This document shows, piece by piece, positions 46,156 to 54,611 of a stretch of 64,000 nt of DNA. Source of the DNA: Chryseobacterium daecheongense (lineage in GTDB: Bacteria; Bacteroidota; Bacteroidia; Flavobacteriales; Weeksellaceae); contig NZ_RJTX01000004.1 in the NCBI RefSeq assembly GCF_003729955.1, positions 496,001 through 560,000 on the forward strand, given 5' to 3'. The first letter of the stretch is position 1. Every line of letters starts with the position of its first letter. Below the pieces are notes generated by a model. It worked only from the letters and a program-made list of their open reading frames with translations. It was not told the origin of the DNA and ran no database searches. The position numbers and the translations under genes were made by a program.

Positions 46156-46587
46156 AGTAATAATTTTGGTTGGTAAAAGTTATGTTGGTTGATTTCAATC
46201 TTTCTTGGCGTAAGATTACTGTCTGTACCTTACGGATAAATAGAAATTTTAGGAAACAGAGGATGTGCAGTGCAAGTAAACAGGCACTGTTTAATTTGAG
46301 TTTCATATTAGTTTTAGTTTGGTGTTATACGGAACCAGAATTAATCCGCATATGAATAATTCACGGTCCGCTTCAATATTTTATTTATATTATAACATTA
46401 TGACAGCATTTATAGAATTATACATATTCATAATGAAATATCAATAAAACATCAATAATCAAATTTAACATAATATTTTAACCCTGCAAAGAAAAACAGA
46501 AATTTCTCCCTAAACAGAGAGTTATAATTATATCGAGCCCTTGCGATAACTTTAAATATAGGGGGAATTAAGAAAAAGGGTTCTGGA
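46156..46587 (-). other. 432-bp intergenic region: long leader of the NRPS-like gene
   Basis: AT-rich region between comM and the NRPS-like gene. It holds the promoter at 46460-46490 and, downstream of it, a leader of roughly 300 nt. A 65-codon reading frame (46306 down to 46109, MKLKLNSACLLALHILCFLKFLF) with a hydrophobic N-terminus lies in the leader and runs over the start of the NRPS-like gene; I do not call it a gene. No convincing terminator for comM and no strong riboswitch-like fold was seen. Confidence 0.5.
46460..46490 (-). promoter_or_regulatory. Promoter of the NRPS-like gene
   Basis: On the minus strand TTTG (46490 down to 46487) and TAAATTTG (46467 down to 46460) are separated by exactly 19 bp, an ideal Bacteroidota promoter. 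It would start transcription near 46453, about 300 nt before the ATG. Confidence 0.68.
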
Positions 46588-48123
46588 TTACATATTCCAG
46601 AAACCTCTGTCCAGACTTCTATACTGTATCGCTTCCGAAACATGATGAGATAGAATAGATTCGGACTCTTCCAGGTCGGCAACAGTTCGCGCTACTTTTA
46701 AAATCCTGTCATAGGCTCTTGCGGAAAGGTTTAACTTTTCCATTGCTAACTTGATGAGATTGAAGGAGGCCTCATCCAATTGGCAAAATCGTTCAATTTC
46801 TTTGGGTCCAATTTGAGCGTTATAACTGATTTTTAAATCTTTATATCGCTCTCTCTGAATCTCGCGGGCAATCAAAACTCTTTGTCTGATGTCTTCACTT
46901 TTTTCTCCTTTCCTTTTTTCTGCCAGCTGTTCGAATTCTATTTTCTGTACTTCAATATGGATATCAATACGATCTAAAAGCGGTCCGGAAAGCTTATTCA
47001 TATATTTCTGCATTTCAAAGGCAGAAGACGTATTGTTTGGATCATCAGGAAAAAATCCGCTTGGACTGGGGTTCATAGAAGCTACCAGCATAAAGCTCGC
47101 CGGATAATTTACGGTAAATTTCGCTCTGGAAATAGTAACTTCCCGGTCTTCTAAAGGTTGTCTCATGACTTCCAGCACAGCCCTTTTAAATTCAGGCATT
47201 TCATCTAAAAATAAAACACCGTTGTGGGCTAAAGAAATTTCTCCCGGTTGTGGATAACTTCCGCCACCGACGAGTGCTACATCAGAAATCGTATGATGAG
47301 GTGACCTGAAGGGCCTTACTGTCATTAAAGAGGTTTCGGTTCCTATTTTCCCAGCTACGGAATGTATTTTTGTAGTTTCCAGAGCTTCTTTTAAGGTAAG
47401 AGGAGGCAAAATACCGGGAATTCTTTTGGCAAGCATCGTTTTTCCGCTTCCTGGAGGTCCGATCAAGATAATATTGTGTCCGCCTGCTGCTGCCACTTCC
47501 ATCGCTCTTTTGGCTGTTTCCTGGCCCTTCACTTCAGAAAAGTCAAAGGGAAACTGGCTGATCTTTTCCTGAAATTCTTTTGAAGTGTCCAGCATTTCTC
47601 TTGGAATAGGTTTTCCCTCGTTAAAAAACTCAATCACTTCTTTAATATTTTCCACACCATATACTTCAAGATCACTTACTACCGCCGCTTCACGGGTATT
47701 CTGTTTAGGAAGAATAATTCCTTTAAAACCTTCTTCCCGGGCCTGAATGGCAATAGGTAAAACTCCTTTTATAGGTTGCAGGCTTCCATCCAGGGACAAT
47801 TCTCCCATGATAATATACTGGTGAATATTTTCAGCAATAATTTGATCTGATGCCGCTAAAATTCCAATAGCAATACTCAGATCATAAGCAGATCCTTCTT
47901 TCCTGAGATCCGCAGGAGCCATATTAATAGTAATCTTCTTTCCGGGTATTTTGTATCCGACATTTTTCAAGGCGGCTGAAATCCTGTAACTGCTTTCTTT
48001 AATGGCATTATCAGGAAGCCCGACTAAATGATAACCAACTCCACCTGTATCTACATTAACTTCAATAGTAATCGTCTGAGCGGCAACTCCGTGAATTGCG
48101 CTTCCATAAATTTTTATCAGCAT
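46588..48123 (-). CDS. comM: YifB/ComM family Mg-chelatase-like AAA+ ATPase
   Basis: A 511-residue protein of the ComM family, a helicase that aids branch migration during natural transformation. An N-terminal Lon-protease-like fold domain (GSAIHGVAAQTITIEVNVDTGGVGYHLVGLPDNAIKES) is followed by the AAA+ core with Walker A GPPGSGKTMLAKRIPG, Walker B VLFLDEMPEF, and RSPHHTISDVALVGGGSYPQPGEISLAHNGV. The C-terminal part is helical (NLSARAYDRILKVARTVADLE). Together with dprA at 24137 it supports a competence capacity. Confidence 0.95.
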   Translation of the reverse strand: MLIKIYGSAIHGVAAQTITIEVNVDTGGVGYHLVGLPDNAIKESSYRISAALKNVGYKIPGKKITINMAPADLRKEGSAYDLSIAIGILAASDQIIAENIHQYIIMGELSLDGSLQPIKGVLPIAIQAREEGFKGIILPKQNTREAAVVSDLEVYGVENIKEVIEFFNEGKPIPREMLDTSKEFQEKISQFPFDFSEVKGQETAKRAMEVAAAGGHNIILIGPPGSGKTMLAKRIPGILPPLTLKEALETTKIHSVAGKIGTETSLMTVRPFRSPHHTISDVALVGGGSYPQPGEISLAHNGVLFLDEMPEFKRAVLEVMRQPLEDREVTISRAKFTVNYPASFMLVASMNPSPSGFFPDDPNNTSSAFEMQKYMNKLSGPLLDRIDIHIEVQKIEFEQLAEKRKGEKSEDIRQRVLIAREIQRERYKDLKISYNAQIGPKEIERFCQLDEASFNLIKLAMEKLNLSARAYDRILKVARTVADLEESESILSHHVSEAIQYRSLDRGFWNM

Positions 48124-48297
48124 ATTTTGTGTTTTATGTAAATGTAATATTTTTTATAAAAACCTATGAGTGAGAACTTTTAAGGAACGACGAAAAAACA
48201 ATTTCATTAAAAAATTATTGATGAAAATTATAAACACACGTTTCCTTTATTTTTGAAAATTTCAATCAAAATAAATCAGAATTTAAAAATGGATAAA

Positions 48298-48329
48298 ATA
48301 AAAATCGGCGCAAATAAATTTGCGCCGAT
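48298..48329 (-). terminator. Terminator of the T9SS cargo gene at 48390
   Basis: On the minus strand an 11-bp perfect stem (atcggcgcaaa / tttgcgccgat) with a 4-base loop is followed by a T-rich tract. It lies about 60 bp past the stop. Confidence 0.87.
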
Positions 48330-48389
48330 CAAACCATTATTGAAAAACTAAACAAATCCTCTCTTGGATCCATTTATATCTTGAGTCTA

Positions 48390-49361
48390 TTACTTCTTGA
48401 TAAATTTGTTCTTATAGATTTTCCCATCAGAACTTTTGGAAACGATAAAGTAATTTCCAGCTGTAAGCTTGCTTACATCTATTGCTTCAGTATATTGATG
48501 ATTGCTTTTCTTTAAAACAAGCCTTCCAGAAGCATCTACTATCGAAATATCCGCATACGCTTTATCTGTTTTTTTCCCAATGTAAAGAAGTTGAGTAGTT
48601 GGGTTTGGATATAAAGTCAGATCATTTTCTTTAGGTGTTGTTTCTCCTGTTCCCAGACTGCAAAAGCTCCAGTTTCCAAAATTGAGCTTAACAAATCCGC
48701 CCAAGCCTAAGAATTCACATTGATCCGGGCAGTATTCCGTACATGCATAAAAACCATATTCTCCGGATGTAGTTGCCACATAGGAATCTCCTACAGCACC
48801 ACTAATAATACACGGATCTCCCGGAACAGGCGGAATATTACTTGGTGTACATTTATACCATGTATGAACTCCGTATAAGACAGGAAATGTATTTTCAAAT
48901 GTTACGGAAGCTCCTTGACAAACATTATATTCTCCAGCATCAATCTGCTGATACGTTCCCGGAGTTAAGGTAGTCAACATAGAAGGAAGACCATAGGCAT
49001 AGCCATCTGCCATAATAGCCGGGCTTTCCGCGGTACAATCATTCAGGGTAACAACTACTTTAAAATAATAAAGCATGTCATTCGTCCCATCAATGGTTAA
49101 CGTTTGTGATGTCGCTCCCGGAATAGCCACCCATGGATTCGTATTAGGGGTTTGCCAGGTCCATTCCTGTTTATACCATTGATAAGTTCCATACGTTTGT
49201 GTAGATAACACTTCGGTCTCCGTATTACAAAAAACGACTTTATCGGGGAACATGACGCCTAATCTTGGACTTGTGATAGTAGGGGTAAGTGAGCATTGTG
49301 CTTTAATATTCAGCATTCCGATGAATGCATAAAAAGCTAAAAAAATTAATTTTGTCTTCAT
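48390..49361 (-). CDS. Secreted protein with T9SS type A sorting domain
   Basis: A 323-residue cargo protein of type IX secretion. I start at the ATG at 49361 (MKTKLIFLAFYAFIGMLNIKAQ); a TTG two codons upstream is less likely. The body has Cys-containing Ig-like beta segments (VVFCNTETEVLSTQTYGTYQWYKQEW, YQQIDAGEYNVCQGASVTFENTF) typical of PKD/Ig-like adhesin modules. The C-terminal domain (DLTLYPNPTTQLLYIGK, ISIVDASGRLVLKK, LTAGNYFIVSKSSDGKIYKNKFIKK) directs secretion and surface attachment. It stands alone with its own terminator. Confidence 0.9.
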   Translation of the reverse strand: MKTKLIFLAFYAFIGMLNIKAQCSLTPTITSPRLGVMFPDKVVFCNTETEVLSTQTYGTYQWYKQEWTWQTPNTNPWVAIPGATSQTLTIDGTNDMLYYFKVVVTLNDCTAESPAIMADGYAYGLPSMLTTLTPGTYQQIDAGEYNVCQGASVTFENTFPVLYGVHTWYKCTPSNIPPVPGDPCIISGAVGDSYVATTSGEYGFYACTEYCPDQCEFLGLGGFVKLNFGNWSFCSLGTGETTPKENDLTLYPNPTTQLLYIGKKTDKAYADISIVDASGRLVLKKSNHQYTEAIDVSKLTAGNYFIVSKSSDGKIYKNKFIKK

Positions 49362-49401
49362 AGTCAATTTTTTGTTGGTGATTTTCTTTATGATTCAGTC
49401 A

Positions 49402-50784
49402 TTAATTATTAATTAAAACCCTTATTCCGAACTTCATATTAAAATTCAGCGGCTTTTCCTTATAAATGGTATTGAGATCACTATTATCCTTAAAATGATA
49501 ACTTACTCCCGGTTCTGCATAAATTCCTATATTGTTGATGATCTTGTATTGAAATCCTAATCCGCCATTTACAGAAATTTGAGTGGGTTTGGTTTCCAGA
49601 TTTTCTGTTTTTTCTTCCTTTACTTCATCATTGACGATGTATTGTGTTTTGACATTTCCAGCCACCGCTTTTTCAACCAGAGTACCTCCTGTAACATATC
49701 CCGTAAATCTGCCTTTCTGTACCGCATTATAATTAACCTGTACCGGAATTCCGACATAATGAACATATTGATCGCTTTTGATCAGATTGGATTCACTGCC
49801 GGAACGAAGCTCTGATGATAGTTTCGTATAGTTCACTCCGGTTCCTAATCCCCATTTTTTTCCAATATTGTAATACAGCGAAACGCCTAAGGTTACAGGC
49901 ACTTTATGTCTTACTTTTGCCTTTACCTCTTCATCCTGGTTCGCTAATAAAACCTGTGTCAAAGGGTTTTCATGAAAATCAGAAATGGTAAATACATCAT
50001 CAACACTCATTGGGCTTCCATTCATTGTTGCATAGCCCGGAAACTGCTGTGCCGAGCTGGAAGATGTGCTTCCGGTAAGTACGTTGAGCATCCAGGATTT
50101 CTTGGACTGTCTTTTGGTTATTTTGGGTTTATCATTCATTAATGGATTTTCTTCTTCCACCTCATTCTTTGACAGCTCATCTGTTCTATTTTCAGTATTG
50201 AATAGATTTTCAGCAGTAATTTCATTTTCTTTCTGTACTTGTTGTGTACTTTGTTTCAGCTTTTCTATCGTTTCATTATTGATTTTTTCTGCTAAGTCTG
50301 AATTCCTTCCCTCTGGTGATTTCCCGATTATTTTATCATAGATTTTGGCAAAAATATTTTTTGACTGGGTTTCACCGGATGTTACGGATTCTTCGCTTTG
50401 TTTTCCTAAACTATTGTCAGGAATATTTATATTCTTAGTTGATATATCCGAAGAATTATTGATTCCGGAATCGTGTTTTGAATATATTTCTTTTGGCAGA
50501 TGCTCTTCATTAGCCCTATCAAATAATCTTTTTCCAATGATGAATAAAAAGGCAAGAGCAGCAGCCATTCCCACCATACGATATAATAATGGTCTACCAT
50601 TATATCCTGAAGGTTTTTCTTCTTTTTTGTCGGCCTCATTATTACCCACTGTAAAAAAAACAGCCTTATTTTTTTCATCTTCACAGAATAATTCATCTCT
50701 GATGTCATCCCACCATTCATCTGGAACATCCTCAGTGTGATCTTCCATTTTTCTGCGCAGGTTATTTAACCATTGATTACTCAT
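49402..50784 (-). CDS. Membrane-anchored outer-membrane beta-barrel protein coupled to an ECF sigma factor
   Basis: A 460-residue protein. I chose the ATG at 50784 (MSNQWLNNLRRKMEDH) because it overlaps the sigma factor stop by 8 bp; the open frame extends further up but inside the sigma gene. The acidic N-terminal part (VPDEWWDDIRDELF) is cytoplasmic, one membrane helix lies at about 67-84, then follows a long Lys/Glu/Asn-rich linker (about 90-230), and a C-terminal PF13568-like beta barrel (about 270-460, with VTLGVSLYYNIGKKWGLGTGVNYT and ISVNGGLGFQYKIINNIGIYAEPGVSYHF). It may act as the anti-sigma or sensor partner of the sigma factor. Confidence 0.85.
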   Translation of the reverse strand: MSNQWLNNLRRKMEDHTEDVPDEWWDDIRDELFCEDEKNKAVFFTVGNNEADKKEEKPSGYNGRPLLYRMVGMAAALAFLFIIGKRLFDRANEEHLPKEIYSKHDSGINNSSDISTKNINIPDNSLGKQSEESVTSGETQSKNIFAKIYDKIIGKSPEGRNSDLAEKINNETIEKLKQSTQQVQKENEITAENLFNTENRTDELSKNEVEEENPLMNDKPKITKRQSKKSWMLNVLTGSTSSSSAQQFPGYATMNGSPMSVDDVFTISDFHENPLTQVLLANQDEEVKAKVRHKVPVTLGVSLYYNIGKKWGLGTGVNYTKLSSELRSGSESNLIKSDQYVHYVGIPVQVNYNAVQKGRFTGYVTGGTLVEKAVAGNVKTQYIVNDEVKEEKTENLETKPTQISVNGGLGFQYKIINNIGIYAEPGVSYHFKDNSDLNTIYKEKPLNFNMKFGIRVLINN

Positions 50785-51343
50785 ATTGTGCTTCTTTTGA
50801 CATTTTATATTCTTTAACTTTCTGAACAAGCATCGCTTTAGCTCTATGAAATTGTGAGGCTGAAGAATTTTCTGCAATTCCTAAAAGTCCGGCAATTTCT
50901 TTATGGCTTTTCATTTCAAATACATACAGATTGAAAACTGTTCTATATCCTTCGGGAAGAGACCGTATCATTTTCATGATGTCATTTTGCGGGATTTCTT
51001 CCAGATTAGGTTCTTCTTCATTTGGGAGATCGGAAAATTCAAATTCTTCATCAACCCATTTAAAATCTGGGTTTTTCTTAATATATTTCAACGACTCATT
51101 GACTACAATACGGGTAATCCAGGCTTTCAAAGAACCATTTCCCCTATATTCGAATGATTCTATGGAGCGGAACATTTTTATGAAACTATTCTGTAAAACA
51201 TCATGTATATCGTCTTTACCAATAATATAGCGGGAGCATACATAGGACAGATGACCAGAATAAGCCCTGAAAAGTTCTTTCCAGGCCGCTTCCTCTTTCT
51301 TCAGAAGGCGATTCGCTAAAATCTGTTCCTTGTTTTCTTCCAT
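50777..51343 (-). CDS. ECF RNA polymerase sigma factor
   Basis: A sigma-70 family factor of 188 residues with region 2 (SYVCSRYIIGKDDIHDVLQNSFIKMFRSIESFEYRGNGSLKAWITRIVVNESL) and region 4 (MIRSLPEGYRTVFNLYVFEMKSHKEIAGLLGIAENSSASQFHRAKAML). It is typical of extracytoplasmic-function factors of Bacteroidota that use short regions 2 and 4 only. Its stop overlaps the ATG of the beta-barrel protein by 8 bp, so both are produced together. Confidence 0.95.
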   Translation of the reverse strand: MEENKEQILANRLLKKEEAAWKELFRAYSGHLSYVCSRYIIGKDDIHDVLQNSFIKMFRSIESFEYRGNGSLKAWITRIVVNESLKYIKKNPDFKWVDEEFEFSDLPNEEEPNLEEIPQNDIMKMIRSLPEGYRTVFNLYVFEMKSHKEIAGLLGIAENSSASQFHRAKAMLVQKVKEYKMSKEAQYE

Positions 51344-51378
51344 TTATTTTTATGTTCCTTATAGGACAATCTCTTCAT

Positions 51379-51410
51379 GAAAAATAGATTGCGTCTTTAA
51401 CAACGCAATC
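51379..51410 (-). terminator. Terminator of the DUF4840 lipoprotein gene
   Basis: Minus-strand stem gattgcgt / acgcaatc with a loop of 8 bases followed by tatttttc. It lies 25 bp past the stop at 51435; the T tract is short. Confidence 0.6.
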
Positions 51411-51434
51411 TATAAGCATCATCAATTAACTATT

Positions 51435-52001
51435 TTAATTTTTTATGCAATAGGGGAAGTCATATTTAATTGTTGCAAAAGGATCTAACGTTAATCCGTC
51501 CACTGTTATTTTTTCTGCCACCAAGCCAAATCTTAGTGAAAAATCCTGTCCTACATAGAACCCTTTTTGTTTGGCCGCCAATGTTACTACCGTATTTTTA
51601 TTGGTTCCGTCCACCGGGATCTGGAACTGAAGAGTTTTGGGTGCAAATGTCAGCTCCACTACATTATTTGCTGTATTGATCTTTGATGTATATTCAAGAT
51701 TATATTTCACTTTTCCTATTGCCGTCAATGCAGCTTCTGTTTTCACAGGATCCCCTACTACTGTTTTTACAATTTCCCTGATGGGGAATTCTGCAAATTT
51801 AATGGTATCTTTTTTGGCCGTAAAATTTATTATTTTCTCATTCTGATTTCCGCCTTGCGTGGTAATCAGCTTTCCTTTATAATTCCCGTTCACATCTTCC
51901 AGCTTTACTGGTATTGGCTCGTAATCATCATCACAGGATATTACAAAAAGACTTAGAAACAAAACAGCTATAAAAGCTTTAAGCACTATCAATTTTTTCA
52001 T
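51435..52001 (-). CDS. DUF4840 lipoprotein
   Basis: A 188-residue predicted lipoprotein with lipobox LFVISC followed by Asp-rich DDDYEPIP, the usual sorting context for surface or outer-membrane lipoproteins. The domain KLEDVNGNYKGKLITTQGGNQNEKIINFTAKKDTIKFAEFPI resembles the Bacteroidota DUF4840 family; function unknown. It precedes the ECF sigma gene in the same direction by 91 bp, with a weak terminator between. Confidence 0.78.
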   Translation of the reverse strand: MKKLIVLKAFIAVLFLSLFVISCDDDYEPIPVKLEDVNGNYKGKLITTQGGNQNEKIINFTAKKDTIKFAEFPIREIVKTVVGDPVKTEAALTAIGKVKYNLEYTSKINTANNVVELTFAPKTLQFQIPVDGTNKNTVVTLAAKQKGFYVGQDFSLRFGLVAEKITVDGLTLDPFATIKYDFPYCIKN

Positions 52002-52170
52002 TCGTTTAATTCTTTACATTATACATTATTGTTGTGAGTACTCATTGATATAAATCCTGGCTCTTTGAAAATCTTGCATGGAATTTTGAAAAAGAGAGAT
52101 TTTTTTATTTTTTTATTTCATGTACTGAAATAATCTTGGCTTTTTAATCTATGATTTCTATCTGTTTTAA

Positions 52171-52178
52171 TACATTTG
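52171..52178 (+). promoter_or_regulatory. Candidate -7 element before the HExxH protein gene
   Basis: TACATTTG fits TAnnTTTG and lies 16 bp before the ATG at 52195; no exact -33 element was found. Confidence 0.45.
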
Positions 52179-52194
52179 TTAAAACAATAATTGG

Positions 52195-52704
52195 ATGAAT
52201 TTCGAACAAATCAATTTACATCTTGATGCTTACAAAGAACATGATCAAATTATAGATGCTGCAGAATATTTAATCCGTTCATTTAATCTGGAGCATGAAA
52301 ATTTTGCGGGCTTTGGGTTCAGGGAAGAATTTTCTCCAAATTCTATGCTTTTAACCGCTGAAGGAGAATTAGGACAGCCTCAGAAAGTAATGATTCCTAA
52401 GAATATATTTGATTTTGATCTGAACCTTGTTCTCAATATGGTGGCTCACGAAATGCTTCATGTAAGACAAAAAGCTCCGGGAAATGTGATTGAAGATAAA
52501 AACGAACGTGAATTCCAAGCATATTACGAAATGCTTTTCCACAAAGTTTTTCCTCAAATTCCTGATGTTACGGATTTTCATAAAAAATTTTTCGGAAATA
52601 AAGCATTGGAGTATTACAGGAGAATGGGAGAAGGTTCGGAATTACAAAAACAATATGCGGAACAGAAAACAGAAGTAGAACAATTTATTAATTCATTACC
52701 ATAA
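52195..52704 (+). CDS. Putative metallopeptidase-like protein with HExxH motif
   Basis: A 169-residue protein I do not recognise by name. It contains VLNMVAHEMLHVRQKAPGN (about 52430-52490), where HEMLH is a zinc metallopeptidase-type HExxH, and a downstream NEREFQAYYEMLF whose Glu could be the third ligand. There is no signal peptide or membrane helix, so it is cytoplasmic. Its stop overlaps the start of the tRNA-binding protein gene by one base, so the two are an operon. Peptidase activity is only suggested by the motif. Confidence 0.78.
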   Translation: MNFEQINLHLDAYKEHDQIIDAAEYLIRSFNLEHENFAGFGFREEFSPNSMLLTAEGELGQPQKVMIPKNIFDFDLNLVLNMVAHEMLHVRQKAPGNVIEDKNEREFQAYYEMLFHKVFPQIPDVTDFHKKFFGNKALEYYRRMGEGSELQKQYAEQKTEVEQFINSLP

Positions 52705-53048
52705 TGATAAAGCCAGAAATAAGCTGGGAAGATTTTGAGAAAATAGATATAAGAACCGGAACAATTATCTCAGCTGTTGATTTTGAGAAGGCAAGAAATC
52801 CTTCTTATCAGTTAGAAATTGATTTTGGAGATTTGGGCATCAAAAAGTCTTCAGCACAAATCACCACGTTTTATACAAAAGAAGACCTGATCGGCAAGCA
52901 GATTTTAGCCATTGTCAACTTCCCTAAGAAGCAAATTGCCAATTTCTTTAGTGAATGTTTGGTATTGGGAGTTTATGGAGACAATAAGCAGGAAGTGACA
53001 TTGCTTACAACATCACTTCCCACTAAAAATGGTTTTCAGGTAGGTTAA
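52704..53048 (+). CDS. csaA: tRNA-binding domain protein (CsaA-like)
   Basis: A 114-residue OB-fold protein similar to CsaA, a dimeric tRNA-binding and chaperone-like protein. Family patterns are SWEDFEKIDIRTGTIISAVDFEKARNPSYQLEIDFGDLGIKKSSAQIT and VNFPKKQIANFFSECLVLGVYG. It is coupled to the HExxH gene upstream by a one-base overlap and ends 2 bp from the convergent lipoprotein gene. Confidence 0.93.
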   Translation: MIKPEISWEDFEKIDIRTGTIISAVDFEKARNPSYQLEIDFGDLGIKKSSAQITTFYTKEDLIGKQILAIVNFPKKQIANFFSECLVLGVYGDNKQEVTLLTTSLPTKNGFQVG

Positions 53049-53050
53049 AC

Positions 53051-53824
53051 CTACTGTTGTAATGTTTTAGTTCCTAAATTGGTAATCTGCCCGAACGCTA
53101 CCGAAACGTTACTCGTATTTTCATCATTATACCCGGTGCTGTCATCTGCATCATAAGAAACAGTATAGGTACCCTGAGGTAAACCTGAGAACATAAAGAA
53201 TCCATCCGGATTTGGTATTGCCGTAGCAATGGTATCAGTTGCCACAATAGCATGTACAACCGCATCAGCCGCTGCGGGCTGTACATATCCTTTTATCTGC
53301 CCGTTGGTAAGCTCAGAAAAAGTTCTGATGACAGGTTTCAGGATATAAGATCCATTTCCCGTAGTCACAATAGATCTTCCTGCATCGAAATCTATCCATA
53401 CTGTATACGCTCCATTGGCGGCTAACGTTTGGTGCCAGTTAAATTTAAGACCACTCTGCTGTGCGGAAGGAGTCTGTAACGGATAGGTTACACCATTAAC
53501 AACCAACGTGTTATTAGGCCCCAGAACCATTCTCATTTGAGAGACATTCCCTGCGGGAAGTACCGCCTGACCCAAAACCACATCGGTTCCGTTTTTAAAA
53601 TTAAGCAGATTGTATACTCCCGGGCTTGGAAAATTCAATGGAATCCATTGCCCATCACTGTTAATTTCAATTCTCTGAATATCAACATTAACAGCATCAT
53701 ACGCTGCGGGGCCATCCGTAAGCCTCACATTGACTGTAGCAGTACCACTCCCATCGGAATCGTCATTACATGACCCCATGAAAAGTAAGCAGATACTGCT
53801 TCCTAAAATTAATAGCTTCTTCAT
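53051..53824 (-). CDS. DUF4382 lipoprotein
   Basis: A 257-residue predicted lipoprotein; I start at the ATG at 53824 (MKKLLILGSSICLLFMGSCNDDSDGSG), because an open frame above it has no signal peptide. The lipobox is LFMGSC. The DUF4382 domain (VNVRLTDGPAAYDAVNVDIQRIEINSDGQWIPLNFPSPGVYNLLNFKNG) is followed by a C-terminal beta domain (IKGYVQPAAADAVVHAIVATDTIATAIPNPDGFFMFSGLPQGTYTVSY) resembling a carboxypeptidase-regulatory-like fold. Probably surface or periplasmic; function unknown. Confidence 0.88.
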   Translation of the reverse strand: MKKLLILGSSICLLFMGSCNDDSDGSGTATVNVRLTDGPAAYDAVNVDIQRIEINSDGQWIPLNFPSPGVYNLLNFKNGTDVVLGQAVLPAGNVSQMRMVLGPNNTLVVNGVTYPLQTPSAQQSGLKFNWHQTLAANGAYTVWIDFDAGRSIVTTGNGSYILKPVIRTFSELTNGQIKGYVQPAAADAVVHAIVATDTIATAIPNPDGFFMFSGLPQGTYTVSYDADDSTGYNDENTSNVSVAFGQITNLGTKTLQQ

Positions 53825-53903
53825 AAAAATATATTTTGTCTCTATTAAACGCTTTGGTAGTTCATATATTATGCCATATCTTTCCATCCTAAAAAGACAA
53901 AAA

Positions 53904-54608
53904 ATGATACAGCACATTCCTTTGGAAAAAATTTTATTCCTTGATATTGAGACTGTTCCGGGCGCCGGTTTATGGGAAGATCTTTCAGAAACCGATCAGA
54001 AACTTTGGGATAAAAAGACCCGATTTCAAAGAAAAGAAGAGATTACCGCACAAGAGTTTTATTCCGAAAGAGCAGGAATTATGGCCGAATTTGGGAAGAT
54101 CATATGTATTACTATCGGAATGCTCGAAAAAAATGAAACATTGAAGATCAAAAGTTTTTCCGGTCATAATGAAAAGAAGCTTCTTCAGGAATTTGGTGAA
54201 CTTTTTAACAGTCCGCGGCTTCGAGATGTTATTCTTTGTGCGCATAACGGAAAAGAGTTTGATTTTCCCTGGATCGCAAGAAGATTCCTGATCAATGGTA
54301 TGCAACCTCCGGTTCCTTTTCAGATGTTTGGAAAAAAGCCTTGGGAAATCCCTCATATTGATACAATGGAACTTTGGAAATTCGGGGATTATAAAAGTTT
54401 TGTCTCTCTTGAATTACTGGCGCATGTCTTTGGAATTCCCACTCCTAAAGATGATATAGACGGCTCAATGGTTTCATCAATTTACTACATAGAGAAAGAC
54501 TTGCAAAGAATTGTTGACTATTGTGAAAAAGATGTCTTAACTTTGGCAAATATTTTCCGGCGTATGCGCCAGGAAGATTTATTGAAAAGGTATATCAATT
54601 TAGATTAA
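53904..54608 (+). CDS. 3'-5' exonuclease of the DnaQ-like (DEDD) superfamily
   Basis: A predicted exonuclease of about 234 residues. The motifs are LFLDIETVPG (ExoI, Asp and Glu), LCAHNGKEFDFPWIARR (ExoII) and IVDYCEKDVLTLANIFRRM (ExoIII), like PolB-type 3'-5' exonucleases. The start is uncertain: ATG 53904 (MIQHIPLEKILFLDIE) or ATG 53871, 11 codons upstream; the longer open frame upstream overlaps the divergent lipoprotein gene and is unlikely. It is followed 3 bp later by the DUF59 gene. Confidence 0.88.
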   Translation: MIQHIPLEKILFLDIETVPGAGLWEDLSETDQKLWDKKTRFQRKEEITAQEFYSERAGIMAEFGKIICITIGMLEKNETLKIKSFSGHNEKKLLQEFGELFNSPRLRDVILCAHNGKEFDFPWIARRFLINGMQPPVPFQMFGKKPWEIPHIDTMELWKFGDYKSFVSLELLAHVFGIPTPKDDIDGSMVSSIYYIEKDLQRIVDYCEKDVLTLANIFRRMRQEDLLKRYINLD

Positions 54609-54611
54609 AAA

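Noticed and set aside
46452..46682. Minus-strand 76-codon frame at the comM 3' end
   Set aside because: Most of it overlaps comM in another frame and the rest has no signal, domain or promoter of its own.
50785..50877. Longer N-terminus for the sigma-coupled beta-barrel protein
   Set aside because: It lies inside the sigma factor gene; the ATG at 50784 gives the usual 8-bp stop/start overlap.
53730..53903. Longer N-terminus for the exonuclease
   Set aside because: It would overlap the signal-peptide region of the divergent DUF4382 lipoprotein, and the added residues do not resemble any exonuclease domain.
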